Source: Pseudobdellovibrionaceae bacterium (lineage in GTDB: Bacteria; Bdellovibrionota; Bdellovibrionia; Bdellovibrionales; Bdellovibrionaceae). Taken from it: 61,969 nucleotides of DNA. Shown here piece after piece: positions 17,591 to 25,529 of the stretch. The position numbers and the translations under genes are program-made. The notes beneath the pieces are model-generated. The model did no database searches. It saw nothing but the letters and a program-made list of their open reading frames with translations, and was not told where the DNA came from. The stretch spans positions 1-61,969 of the forward strand of contig JAKFYD010000016.1 in NCBI GenBank assembly GCA_021731025.1, given 5' to 3'. The stretch's first letter is position 1. Each line of letters begins with the position of its first letter.

Positions 17591-17804
17591 CTTTTTGATC
17601 TCTTCTTTTTGTTGTCACACGGGTTGTATCACTCGCGCCACCATTCGTGACCCAAGCGTCCACTTCAGAAACACGAAACTTCCAAAGCTTGCCTATGCGG
17701 TGGCTCGGAATTCGATTTTTCTCAAGCCAGCGATAAACAGTCTCTTTTGAAATCCCCAAATGTCCTGAGATCTCTTCAACTGAAAGCCATCGTTCTTCGT
17801 TCAT
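17565..17804 (-). CDS. Excisionase-like HTH regulator of the defence cassette
   Basis: The 79-residue protein matches the MerR-type/excisionase HTH_17 fold: WLSVEEISGHLGISKETVYRWLEKNRIPSHRIGKLWKFRVSEVDAW split over residues 6-50, with a charged tail. It is the first gene of the cassette and overlaps the DUF499 start. In such loci a small DNA-binding protein commonly tunes expression; an excisionase role is less likely because no integrase is adjacent. Confidence 0.8.
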   Translation of the reverse strand: MNEERWLSVEEISGHLGISKETVYRWLEKNRIPSHRIGKLWKFRVSEVDAWVTNGGASDTTRVTTKRRDQKDEDTKANM

Positions 17805-17851
17805 GAAATTCTACACCTTTCAAAATTCTGTCACCAATGAGTATTAATGAC

Positions 17852-17945
17852 TACCAAATGTAAGTAAATACCAAACAAATTCATGCACCACGTTATTAAG
17901 CAAAATAGACGAGGCTACCGCTTTGCTAGGTGCTAAATTTTGGTA
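17852..17945. promoter_or_regulatory. TACCAAA boxes upstream of the defence cassette
   Basis: Two direct copies of TACCAAA (17852-17858, 17869-17875; 17 bases apart) and one inverted copy (17939-17945) lie in the gap before the HTH gene start at 17804. The 214-base gap holds no convincing gene and must carry the cassette promoter. The boxes could be binding sites for the small HTH protein. Confidence 0.35.
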
Positions 17946-18019
17946 TTTTTTGGAATCAGCTGATCAGAAGATAGGCGCCCATCAAGTGTTCTAGAGCCAA
18001 CTTTGTCGCCCCTGGGACA

Positions 18020-18730
18020 TCACATTTCCAGTTTCAGATAGATCGTTCGACTGATTGAATCACCATTTTCCCAGGAACCTAAATCAATCTTTTCATCGAG
18101 GTACTTCTGTTTTTTTAATACGACCGACCTGTCGCCCTCTTTCAACTCAACACTCTGGGTATTACCTTTTACTTCTACGACGGCTCTTTCGCCAGCATCA
18201 TTTAAAATAATCAATCGATCAGCGGTTGGAACAGTCGCGATATTTAGAATCGCTCTTTTATACTTTAGCGAATTTGTTTTTTCTTTTTGATCCACCGAAT
18301 CCGTCGATACCGAGGCCACTTTAGAACTGAACTCTTGTACGGATTTTTTTGAGATGCGACATCTCAACCAGACTCGAAAGCCATTTTCAATTTTTTCAAC
18401 GTAGCGGCTTAGCCACTCACAAGATAGAACTCGGTGAACTGGAGTTATTTCTGCAATCTCAGCGGAATCAGAGCCGGTAAGGCTTTGAACTGTTTTTTGA
18501 GTCACCTTAACTTCAACGTTTCCAAGCTTTGCGGCACTCGCAAGGCATTTATTCTCAGCAACCTGCTTAACTTCCTCGGGATCTAAGCCATCGTGACTGC
18601 AGATAATGTAATGATAATTTGAATCAGATAGTGAGGCCTCGGTGACCCATTTGGGTCGACCTTCAGCAGCAAACGCCGTATTGAAGATAAGAAGACTAAT
18701 GAGTAACAAGGTCAGACTTTGGTTTCGCAT
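18020..18730 (-). CDS. Exported LPP20-like protein
   Basis: A signal peptide (LTLLLISLLIFNTAFAAEG) leads a 236-residue protein. The mature start has RPKWV and a later AENKCLASAAK helix, features shared with the lipoprotein encoded at 21043, so the two are probably distant paralogues of the LPP20 group. Four cysteines in the mature part may form disulfides. It is the last of five coupled minus-strand genes, overlapping the preceding gene by 35 bases. Role in the envelope unknown. Confidence 0.7.
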   Translation of the reverse strand: MRNQSLTLLLISLLIFNTAFAAEGRPKWVTEASLSDSNYHYIICSHDGLDPEEVKQVAENKCLASAAKLGNVEVKVTQKTVQSLTGSDSAEIAEITPVHRVLSCEWLSRYVEKIENGFRVWLRCRISKKSVQEFSSKVASVSTDSVDQKEKTNSLKYKRAILNIATVPTADRLIILNDAGERAVVEVKGNTQSVELKEGDRSVVLKKQKYLDEKIDLGSWENGDSISRTIYLKLEM

Positions 18731-19826
18731 ATTTGCAGAATGGAGTTGGGTCCCATTCTATCCGTGAAATTGTCCAACCAGATTGAACTGTTTTTTTGAC
18801 TTTAACACTCGACAGTAGAAAGAGATCTTTACTCCAGGCGTTTTCCCAAACAAGTTTTGTATGACCTCCATCGTCGCGTAGAGTTTCTAAAAAATTCCTT
18901 CTGTATTCGAAATCATTATACTTAAGGCAGATATCACCAAAACGATTGTCCTGCGAAATATTTCTCAAAAAATGGTTAGTAAATGGAAATTTCTTGGCAA
19001 AACCCGGGTCATTACAATAGTCGGAGATTTCGGTTGCCTTGGGTAATGCAAAGCAATTGTCATTCAGACCGGCATCGTTGCAAACTTGAGATTTCTGAGC
19101 ATCTGGAACAGAAAAATAGTTGATGTTGAACATTGTGCCGCCGCGGAATCCAGTGTCCATCATGAAGCCACCCTGGTCGAAAGAAGGTCGTGGGTAGCAC
19201 GCCTGAGGGTAGGTGTCGCGCTTCAAGCTCAGAAATGACGGATCTTCCGGCGAGGGATCGATACCAGGAACGTAGTACCACTGGCAATCTTCGAAGGCAT
19301 AACCGTTTTGAGTGGCTCGGTATTTTCCTACAGCAACCTTTGCCTTATTAACCGGATCCTGAGAGCCTGCACAGGATTGACCATCACAAAATAGAAAGTT
19401 GAATGGTCCAGTCCTAATGATCGATAGTCTTGAAATTTCAGAATACTTGGCAAGGCCCTGAATATTTTCACTTCCATAATTCCATTTGCCCTCGGAATCT
19501 TGGCCAAGTCCAAATGACAGAAGATGCCGGATCCAATTGGCGGCTGCATAGCTGTAATCTGCTTCTTGAGAAGCCAAGTTTTGTGATGCCTTTTCTATCG
19601 GAGTTCCCGCTGGTAATTGGAATTTTCCAGATAGCGTAAAAACAAATTTCTTTCGAGCTCTTAATCCGTCACAAGTAGAGAACTCAGGAACATCAAGTTT
19701 GCCGACGTTTGGCTTTTCATTTGATTTGTCCCAACCCATTCTTTGACCCAACGCTGAAGCACAGCCAACTGAAAGGATAGACATTCCAATAAGTGATGCG
19801 GCTAAAATTATTAATTTCGTTTTCAA
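18696..19826 (-). CDS. Large lipoprotein, unknown
   Basis: The N-terminus has a lipobox (ILSVGC, Cys22), so the 376-residue protein is predicted to be lipid-anchored. The mature sequence is rich in aromatic residues and cysteines (at least twelve), suggesting a disulfide-stabilised extracytoplasmic domain. No family recognised. Its ATG overlaps the stop of the upstream gene, placing it firmly in the operon. Confidence 0.7.
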   Translation of the reverse strand: MKTKLIILAASLIGMSILSVGCASALGQRMGWDKSNEKPNVGKLDVPEFSTCDGLRARKKFVFTLSGKFQLPAGTPIEKASQNLASQEADYSYAAANWIRHLLSFGLGQDSEGKWNYGSENIQGLAKYSEISRLSIIRTGPFNFLFCDGQSCAGSQDPVNKAKVAVGKYRATQNGYAFEDCQWYYVPGIDPSPEDPSFLSLKRDTYPQACYPRPSFDQGGFMMDTGFRGGTMFNINYFSVPDAQKSQVCNDAGLNDNCFALPKATEISDYCNDPGFAKKFPFTNHFLRNISQDNRFGDICLKYNDFEYRRNFLETLRDDGGHTKLVWENAWSKDLFLLSSVKVKKTVQSGWTISRIEWDPTPFCKYAKPKSDLVTH

Positions 19827-21046
19827 TTTGATTCCCCCTCATCAGACGATCCTTCTGAATCAGATGTTGATTCGGGATCATCAGAGATCTTTTTGCTTTG
19901 TCGCTTAAATGTGGACGTCAGATCAAGTTGAAGCTTTGATCTATTCTTTGGGTCCTTATCAAGAGTACTGTCTTCTTTTTCAAAATTTAATTCCATTCCA
20001 TTTAACTTAAAGATACCAAAGCTCGTCTTTCCGATCAGTGGGGCCAATTCTTTTGACTTAGTAATGTCGTATTCGCGGTTAGCAACGACTGAAATTAGGC
20101 CGAACTTTCCTGACTCCGAAACTTGGGCAGCATAGTCTTGATCGAAAATCTTGAACTTTGCACTTAAGTTCGTTTGATCTATGGCTTTAGTTCCACCTTT
20201 GGCATTTATAATTTCCCCGACTTTGTATTTTCCGTTCAAAATTATTCGTTCATATCTATTCGCAGCTTTGCACCCTGTTGATTTAAAAGAGTCCACTGAA
20301 ACTTCGTATTTGCCATTTGAAAATACCATTGATTGCCTATCACTAAAATCTTCTTTGTCTTTACATGGACCAATCCACGATCCGTCAATTTTAGTTAGAC
20401 TCTCTTTCTCCTGCTTTTTTTGAAGCTCTTTCTTGGCTTCAGCTTTTATTTGATTTTGCTTTTTCTTCTCGGCAGCCTTGGCTTCCTCAGCTTTTGCTTG
20501 GAGTTCGACTTCAGCTATCGCCTTTTCGATGGACTTTCTATATTCAGTAGAGCTTGAGACTAAAATGACAGTCTTACTATCGGAGCTCGAAGGTCTTGTC
20601 AGCTTACCTAAAACACTACTGGCTCCGTACATCCCGAGTTTCATTTTCACTAGTTCTTCAAAACCACCGTTGGCACAAGGTTTTCCTTTTACAACAGTTA
20701 GTTCAGCACGACCGAATGAGTCCATAGTTTGAACAGGTAAGTACCTATTTGTTTCTGAATTGAACCATGAAAGCGCGCAACCCTTTGCTTCGTCAATTGT
20801 GCCTTCACCAGCGGTCAGATCTTGAACGCATAGAAGTTGCTCCCTCCATGCTCGAACATGATATGAATTGTATTGCCCATCCTTAGGAACCTCCGCCACG
20901 GCAAAGGCACAGGAGCCTTTTTTAGTGATGAAATCAGCAACACCCTGTAGCTTTGGCGGTAGACTCTCAGCAATTGCTCCCTGTGAACTAAAAACTGAAA
21001 GGATAACAATTGCGACAAAGTTTAACGAAGTTCCAAATGTTTTCAT
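19823..21046 (-). CDS. Exported coiled-coil protein
   Basis: The 407-residue product has a signal peptide ending near AIA-ES, a globular cysteine-containing region to about 185, and a Lys/Ala/Glu-rich helix at about 170-225 (EVELQAKAEEAKAAEKKKQ). A beta-rich region follows, with an acidic Ser-rich end. The helix is probably a coiled coil. It shares ATGA overlaps with both neighbouring genes. No known family; it may form an envelope complex with the lipoproteins of the operon. Confidence 0.65.
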   Translation of the reverse strand: MKTFGTSLNFVAIVILSVFSSQGAIAESLPPKLQGVADFITKKGSCAFAVAEVPKDGQYNSYHVRAWREQLLCVQDLTAGEGTIDEAKGCALSWFNSETNRYLPVQTMDSFGRAELTVVKGKPCANGGFEELVKMKLGMYGASSVLGKLTRPSSSDSKTVILVSSSTEYRKSIEKAIAEVELQAKAEEAKAAEKKKQNQIKAEAKKELQKKQEKESLTKIDGSWIGPCKDKEDFSDRQSMVFSNGKYEVSVDSFKSTGCKAANRYERIILNGKYKVGEIINAKGGTKAIDQTNLSAKFKIFDQDYAAQVSESGKFGLISVVANREYDITKSKELAPLIGKTSFGIFKLNGMELNFEKEDSTLDKDPKNRSKLQLDLTSTFKRQSKKISDDPESTSDSEGSSDEGESN

Positions 21047-21660
21047 TTGTTACCGCCGCCGACAAAGTCATCCCAATGGGCATCTACTTTTTTTGCGAAG
21101 TCTTCAGACAAACCACCCTTGCCTTGTTGCTTTCGAGCTGCGTCCAGAATAGCACGTTTAAAGTCTTGCTCAGGCATTGAAACGGAACCAAAAACTTTGT
21201 ATCGAGTGACACGCTCACCAGAATCTGTACTCATAGCTACTTTTTCCCAGTAGCGATTGCCTGATTTAATTGATGATGTTGTTATCTTGCATGCCTCAGC
21301 ACCAATTCGTCTTATCTGCGTGGAATCAACTGCAGTTCCTTCTTCAGCCTGCTGGAATACAAAATCGAGACGTGACTCAATTGCTGAACATATTCCGCCT
21401 TTTGCATTATTCTCAGCAATCATGTAGGCGGCTTCGACTCTGTTATCTCCAGGAATTGTGGTCTGTCCTAGAAAGATAGCATTTCCATTTTTAACTTCAA
21501 ATGGCCGCTCTTCATTAAGCCAGTCAGGACGAGATGATAGGTCATTGATGCGAGAGAGGACTTTATCAGGCATTGCTTCGGGCAAAGTGGATTGCGGCAC
21601 CGAGGAGCATCCTGCCATCGTGAGGACTGCAATTACTGCAGCGAGAATAGTTTTATTCAT
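21043..21660 (-). CDS. LPP20-like lipoprotein
   Basis: The lipobox LTMAGC places the lipidated Cys at residue 18. The 205-residue product carries RPDWL near residue 44 and an AENNAKGGICSAIES helix matching the RPKWV and AENKCLASAAK segments of the protein at 18020. The repeated fold within the operon suggests duplication. The ATG of this gene overlaps the stop of the 21657 gene. Confidence 0.68.
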   Translation of the reverse strand: MNKTILAAVIAVLTMAGCSSVPQSTLPEAMPDKVLSRINDLSSRPDWLNEERPFEVKNGNAIFLGQTTIPGDNRVEAAYMIAENNAKGGICSAIESRLDFVFQQAEEGTAVDSTQIRRIGAEACKITTSSIKSGNRYWEKVAMSTDSGERVTRYKVFGSVSMPEQDFKRAILDAARKQQGKGGLSEDFAKKVDAHWDDFVGGGNK

Positions 21661-22031
21661 GATAGTTTCCTTCCTTTTTGTAAGATCGTTTCAATATCTG
21701 CTTGAACAAGATTCTCTCTGGCGTGATGTTCTGTCTGATATTGCAGTTTAGGGATTTCATCAGGTCCTAATTGTTTTTTTTGATTTCGCAAAATGGCTTC
21801 GCCACCGATTCCCTTGTAATAAAGGTGCCCTTTTTCAACCACTGATGCCCGCAGCTTTGGATTATTTGAATCCTTCTGCAACTCGGACAAGGCGTGGTCA
21901 TATGAAGCTTTTACGCCGATCATATATTTTTGCAAATTTTCAAGCGCTCGTCTTGGTGCCCAAACGACAAAGAAATACCAACCGGCCCCAAATGGCACAG
22001 CTAATAGCAAAATGGTAACTAGAAAATACAT
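21657..22031 (-). CDS. Membrane-anchored protein, unknown
   Basis: The 124-residue protein begins with one transmembrane segment (residues 2-22, YFLVTILLLAVPFGAGWYFF) and continues as a charged helical domain, probably cytoplasmic or periplasmic. An ALENLQKYMIGVKASYDHAL stretch might form a coiled coil. It is the first gene after the XRE regulator, one base from its stop. The shape is LemA-like but the family signature is absent. Confidence 0.6.
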   Translation of the reverse strand: MYFLVTILLLAVPFGAGWYFFVVWAPRRALENLQKYMIGVKASYDHALSELQKDSNNPKLRASVVEKGHLYYKGIGGEAILRNQKKQLGPDEIPKLQYQTEHHARENLVQADIETILQKGRKLS

Positions 22032-22032
22032 A

Positions 22033-22386
22033 TTATTTTCCTTTCTTCGGCACGAGCCTTTGGATATTTATTTTGCAGATTCCTTCAAACATTTCTTTTT
22101 CATCAAAAAGATCGGCAATCGACATAGCTTTAACGGTTTCAGATTCAACTTCGCCAAGCAGTAGTTCTTTGAAGTTCATATTTAAAGCTTTAGCCAAGCG
22201 ACTCACTGACTTGAGATCGTGAGGGTTTGCATTTGATAGCCAGGACATCACAACACTTGGTTGCTTCACTCCCGCCATCACGGCAATTGCACGAACTGTA
22301 AGGTTACGTTCGTCCATTATTCGTTTTAAATTCTTAGCGAAAGGGAGCTCATCTGTCCCTTGACGCTTTTTTTTTATCTTCGCCAT
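22033..22386 (-). CDS. XRE-family transcriptional repressor
   Basis: Residues about 17-75 form an HTH_XRE domain (FAKNLKRIMDERNLTVRAIAVMAGVKQPSV and a later LAKALNM helix). The C-terminus is short and lacks a LexA-type peptidase, so control is probably by ligand or antagonist rather than self-cleavage. The gene sits next to the divergent gene at 22564 with palindromes between them, the arrangement of phage-like switches. It heads the five-gene exported-protein operon and probably controls it. Confidence 0.8.
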   Translation of the reverse strand: MAKIKKKRQGTDELPFAKNLKRIMDERNLTVRAIAVMAGVKQPSVVMSWLSNANPHDLKSVSRLAKALNMNFKELLLGEVESETVKAMSIADLFDEKEMFEGICKINIQRLVPKKGK

Positions 22387-22400
22387 AATAATTAATTATT
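22387..22400. promoter_or_regulatory. AT-rich palindrome at the repressor start
   Basis: AATAATTAATTATT is a perfect 14-base palindrome ending one base before the repressor's ATG. Its place suggests an autoregulatory operator. Alternatively it is only an AT-rich opening region of the promoter. Confidence 0.4.
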
Positions 22401-22469
22401 GAACTGTTTCGGGTTTAAGTGGACCCCTGCGCCTCAAATATCCACAACTCTGAACAAGCACATCATTTT

Positions 22470-22482
22470 AGTACAGAGTACT
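22470..22482. promoter_or_regulatory. AGTAC-AGA-GTACT inverted repeat between divergent genes
   Basis: Five-base perfect arms with a 3-base spacer lie midway between the repressor (22386) and the gene at 22564. Such short dyads are typical XRE half-sites. The rest of the gap contains only the ribosome-binding site AAGGAG of the next gene. Confidence 0.4.
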
Positions 22483-22563
22483 GATCATGCAATTGCCTTC
22501 CCGAAAGTAGGAGCATTTCGTTGATTGCAATAACTGCGGTCACTAAACTTAAGGAGTGTTCAA

Positions 22564-22986
22564 ATGGAAAAGCCGAAACTGGTCCAAGGAGTCACACAAG
22601 AAAATAAAATCAACACAGATGCTAAAAAGATCGAGACATCAAAAGTTGAAACTAAAGTTCCTGCGAAGTCATCTAAGCCTGAATCGCACGGAATCACCCA
22701 GAGGGAAGCTGTTTTTGTTGAAGTTATGCGAGCGATCCGCGAAGAAAAAATTATCTTTACAGATGGTCAAGCCGTGAAGCCACTCTTGAATGAGACACAC
22801 ATTAAAAGAATCTGTGCTGCACTCGTCGCTAGCTTCCAAGCAAAGAAAGTTGCACTTAAGGATACCGAGGCCAATAAACAAAAACTTACGGATTCAAAGA
22901 TGATGGAACTGTATTGCTTGGGCTTGCTAAACAATTGGCTTCGACGCGACGCCCGTTTGAACGGAACTCTGAACAGAAAAAAGTAA
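22564..22986 (+). CDS. Unknown protein, TQxEA...WLRxDxRLNG family
   Basis: The ATG follows TTAAGGAGTG. The 140-residue protein has a Lys-rich flexible first 50 residues, then a helical domain beginning GITQREAVFVEVMRAI and ending NNWLRRDARLNG. The same two motifs occur in the minus-strand protein at 27509 (GLTQKEAIYQIICKVL and YWLRHDRRLNG), so both belong to one family I cannot name. The divergent position beside the repressor suggests an early element gene. Confidence 0.65.
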   Translation: MEKPKLVQGVTQENKINTDAKKIETSKVETKVPAKSSKPESHGITQREAVFVEVMRAIREEKIIFTDGQAVKPLLNETHIKRICAALVASFQAKKVALKDTEANKQKLTDSKMMELYCLGLLNNWLRRDARLNGTLNRKK

Positions 22987-23070
22987 GACTATAGTCCAGA
23001 ACGCAAGTGCCAGAACGGTGGGGCCCCTGCATATAGGTTCAAGCCGGGCGGGGCCCATTTTCTAGACCGT

Positions 23071-23079
23071 TGGTATAAT
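23071..23079 (+). promoter_or_regulatory. Extended -10 promoter, TGGTATAAT
   Basis: TGGTATAAT is a perfect extended -10 element (TGnTATAAT). No -35 consensus lies upstream, where GGGCCC is found. Transcription would begin near 23086, exactly at the first base pair of the long stem described next. Confidence 0.55.
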
Positions 23080-23085
23080 TAAATC

Positions 23086-23190
23086 GTTCGAGCCTCTGAG
23101 TAAATTCGAATCACAAATCTGGGTGTATCCATGTAACCTCGTAAATTCCTGGAACGGATTTGTAATGCGACTCAGAGGCTTGAATTCTTT
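23086..23190 (+). ncRNA. Candidate structured small RNA
   Basis: Bases 23087-23101 (TTCGAGCCTCTGAGT) pair completely with 23170-23184, allowing one G-U pair. After internal loops, ACAAATC (23113-23119) pairs with GATTTGT (23157-23163) around a 37-base loop. The closed ends and long rod shape recall 6S-type or antisense control RNAs, but it is shorter than 6S RNA, and no known family was identified. It lies in the 360-base gap from 22987 to 23346, which otherwise shows GC-rich repeats (GGGGCCC twice at 23020-23056), two small hairpins and no gene. Confidence 0.4.
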
Positions 23191-23346
23191 CAAAAACCCC
23201 TCCCACACAAAGTTCGCACCGAGTGTACCACTCCTGATTATAGGGATCCCTTTAAAAGCCGTGGCTAGCGGGCGCCACTTTTCCTGAAGCGACGAGTGAC
23301 CAACTCAAAACGATGCTGGTCAATGATCAGCTGAAAGGAATTTTCT

Positions 23347-23601
23347 ATGGGAACAAAGCCCGTATACCAATCGACCATTGAAGGCCGACATCCAACAATT
23401 GGGGATGATGATATTGAAAAAATGCTTCAGCTTCGCCGTGCAAAAGAATGGCTTATGAGGCGGGTCGACAAAGTCGAAGGCCAATTAAAACACATCGAGA
23501 ATGACATTATCACTCGGATTGAAGCTGGCGCAAAGTTGTCGGTAAATCGTCATGTCAGGATCGAGAAGGCACTTGTCATTAAGCTACCTGACTCAGAGTG
23601 A
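23347..23601 (+). CDS. Small helical protein, paralogue of the next gene
   Basis: The 84-residue product contains a coiled-coil-like helix (LRRAKEWLMRRVDKVEGQLKH) and an EAGAKLSVNRHVRIEKA end. A GAAAGG stretch precedes the ATG. The helix and EAG segment align with the next gene's product, so the two are tandem duplicates. The role is unknown; such coiled coils are common in small phage and element proteins. Confidence 0.6.
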   Translation: MGTKPVYQSTIEGRHPTIGDDDIEKMLQLRRAKEWLMRRVDKVEGQLKHIENDIITRIEAGAKLSVNRHVRIEKALVIKLPDSE

Positions 23602-23681
23602 CCGAGAGAAATTGCTTTCCTGAAGTAAGTGAAATTTACAACGGATGCCGACAATGGCAACCAAAACTTAGGAGGTTAGAA

Positions 23682-24026
23682 ATGAGCACGGCAATTAAAA
23701 TTCAGAATCAAACTACTACCCAACCAGTGGTCACTGATAATGAAGTGAATCGTATCGTCAACTTGAGGGACAGCAGAGCTTTACTTAAGAAACGCCTAGA
23801 AGAGATTGAGGCAAACCTTGAGCAAGCGGAGGAAGGTGTGATTAAGTTAGTTGAAGCAGGCAGTATCGTAAAAACCACTTATCCCATTAGAGTGAAGACC
23901 TCTGAGCGACATTTCCCAAGCTGGAAGGATGCATTCATCAGTCAGCTTGGTCTCACAGCAGCAGCAAAGGTTTTGGCGCAAACTGAGCCGCGCATCTATA
24001 AAACGCTAATCATTTCTCAAGATTAA
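23682..24026 (+). CDS. Small helical protein, second paralogue
   Basis: ATG 23682 follows a strong AGGAGGT site; the frame is open further upstream but lacks such a site, so this start is chosen. The 114-residue product has LRDSRALLKKRLEEIEANLEQ then EEGVIKLVEAGSI, matching the upstream protein's helix and EAG segment, with a longer C-terminal part. A clear terminator follows. Function unknown. Confidence 0.65.
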   Translation: MSTAIKIQNQTTTQPVVTDNEVNRIVNLRDSRALLKKRLEEIEANLEQAEEGVIKLVEAGSIVKTTYPIRVKTSERHFPSWKDAFISQLGLTAAAKVLAQTEPRIYKTLIISQD

Positions 24027-24045
24027 TTTGGAACAAGTCCATGCG

Positions 24046-24074
24046 GAGAGCGCCACCCAAAGTGGCGCTTTCTC
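24046..24074 (+). terminator. Rho-independent terminator
   Basis: AGCGCCAC (24049-24056) pairs with GTGGCGCT (24062-24069) around CCAAA, and flanking GAG/CTC extends the stem. TTTCTCAATT follows. It closes the 23347-24026 unit. The remainder of the gap to 24302 holds a CCCACC/GGTGGG hairpin near 24190-24212 and the AAAGGAG site of the next gene, but no gene. Confidence 0.7.
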
Positions 24075-24302
24075 AATTCCCTCTATGTGATTTCAGCAAT
24101 TTAGACCTCATCAATTTATTAAATGACCCAAATCAGAGTGCCCCGAAAGTATAACCTTGGTTTTCTTTTGCAAGCAGTGAAAGTGCCCACCAAGTAACGC
24201 ACAGGTGGGTCCTTAGTATGTGAGAAGTGATGGGAATGATGGCAATTTATGTTTTGAAATGCCAATCCTGACTTTAGCGATCAATAACTAAAGGAGCCAC
24301 TG

Positions 24303-25529
24303 ATGGAAAATAACAAACTAGAAATTAAATGCCCCAAGGAATGGGTGATTGAAAGATTGCGTGAACACGAACTCGACTACGACTATAAAACAGATGCCCT
24401 CAAGAAAGGCGACTTAATTGTTGAAGAAGCCTTGACCATTTCATTACTAAGACTTGATGCAAGACACTTGGACGTTGAAGAAATTCGCGCTTACATAAAA
24501 GATGCCCTGGCAGTATATCGACATGAGCGCTCACAGATTGAATTGAATTTACTCGTTGATCAATTGGCTTATGTATCCACCGACTCTGATCCTGTTGCTG
24601 AATGGGCCACTGCCGTTTGCGGAAAGTCATCGACTCTGGACACCATAGTCATGAAGCATTTCATTTGGCAGGTGAAACGAAAACTCGCAGGTCTTCCAGT
24701 CGAGAGGCACATGATGCCAGTGCTATGGGGGAAATCAGGTATTGGAAAATCCGTAGCAGTGTCACGGCTAATTGAACCTCTTTCGTCCGTTGCACTTCAA
24801 ACTGATATGGGAATATTTGGAGACCAATTTAGTCGTCGTGCTTTTTCCAGGAACTACCTAGTATTCTTTGACGAATTGCAAGGGAGTGAAAGCGCAAACA
24901 TTAACTCCATGAAACAAATTATTACTGCTCCAGTAATTGAGTGGCGGGCCATGCGCTCTGAGCGCGTGATGTCAGCCCCTCAAAATTCAACTTTTATTGG
25001 CTGCAGCAACGATCCTGTCCGTGATCGGATCAAAGATCCAACTTCGTCGCGCAGATTTTGGCAAATCAACTGCAGTGATCAAATCGACTGGGATGCGATC
25101 AACCGCATCGACTATCTTTCTTTATGGCGTTCCGTTGATGAAAAGGCTGCATCGCCAATCCTAAATCATTTGGAAGAGATAAAAATGATCCAGGAGTCAG
25201 AGATTCGAACAAAGGACTTAGTAGAACAATGGCTCGATGAAGCCTGCGAAGTAGTAACTTTCGACGAGTCATCACTCACGACTTCGGAACTCTATGAACC
25301 TTTCAAAGAATTCTGTATATGGCAGGGCCAAAAGTCATTCCCACAGTTCCAGAAGTTCGCTAGGGACATCAAACGGATACTGGAGGCGTCATTACATGGG
25401 CCGGTGGCCAAGAAAACCAACAGAGGGACTACCTGGTGTATTAAGATCAGGCTCCGCGAAGCAGTGTCAGTTAATGACAATATTGACGGCAGTGCAGAAC
25501 AGCTTGAGTTTGATTTTAAGGCCGCCTGA
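24303..25529 (+). CDS. VirE/SF3-like primase-helicase ATPase of a mobile element
   Basis: The 408-residue protein has Walker A GKSGIGKS (143-150), Walker B LVFFDE (186-191), a sensor-like FIGCSND and an arginine-finger-like TSSRRFWQI. These form the helicase half of VirE/DUF5906-type phage and satellite replication proteins. The N-terminal 90 residues are short and no archaeo-eukaryotic primase motif is visible, so it may work with a separate primase or be helicase only. It is preceded by AAAGGAG. This suggests that the 22-28 kb block can replicate on its own. Confidence 0.85.
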   Translation: MENNKLEIKCPKEWVIERLREHELDYDYKTDALKKGDLIVEEALTISLLRLDARHLDVEEIRAYIKDALAVYRHERSQIELNLLVDQLAYVSTDSDPVAEWATAVCGKSSTLDTIVMKHFIWQVKRKLAGLPVERHMMPVLWGKSGIGKSVAVSRLIEPLSSVALQTDMGIFGDQFSRRAFSRNYLVFFDELQGSESANINSMKQIITAPVIEWRAMRSERVMSAPQNSTFIGCSNDPVRDRIKDPTSSRRFWQINCSDQIDWDAINRIDYLSLWRSVDEKAASPILNHLEEIKMIQESEIRTKDLVEQWLDEACEVVTFDESSLTTSELYEPFKEFCIWQGQKSFPQFQKFARDIKRILEASLHGPVAKKTNRGTTWCIKIRLREAVSVNDNIDGSAEQLEFDFKAA

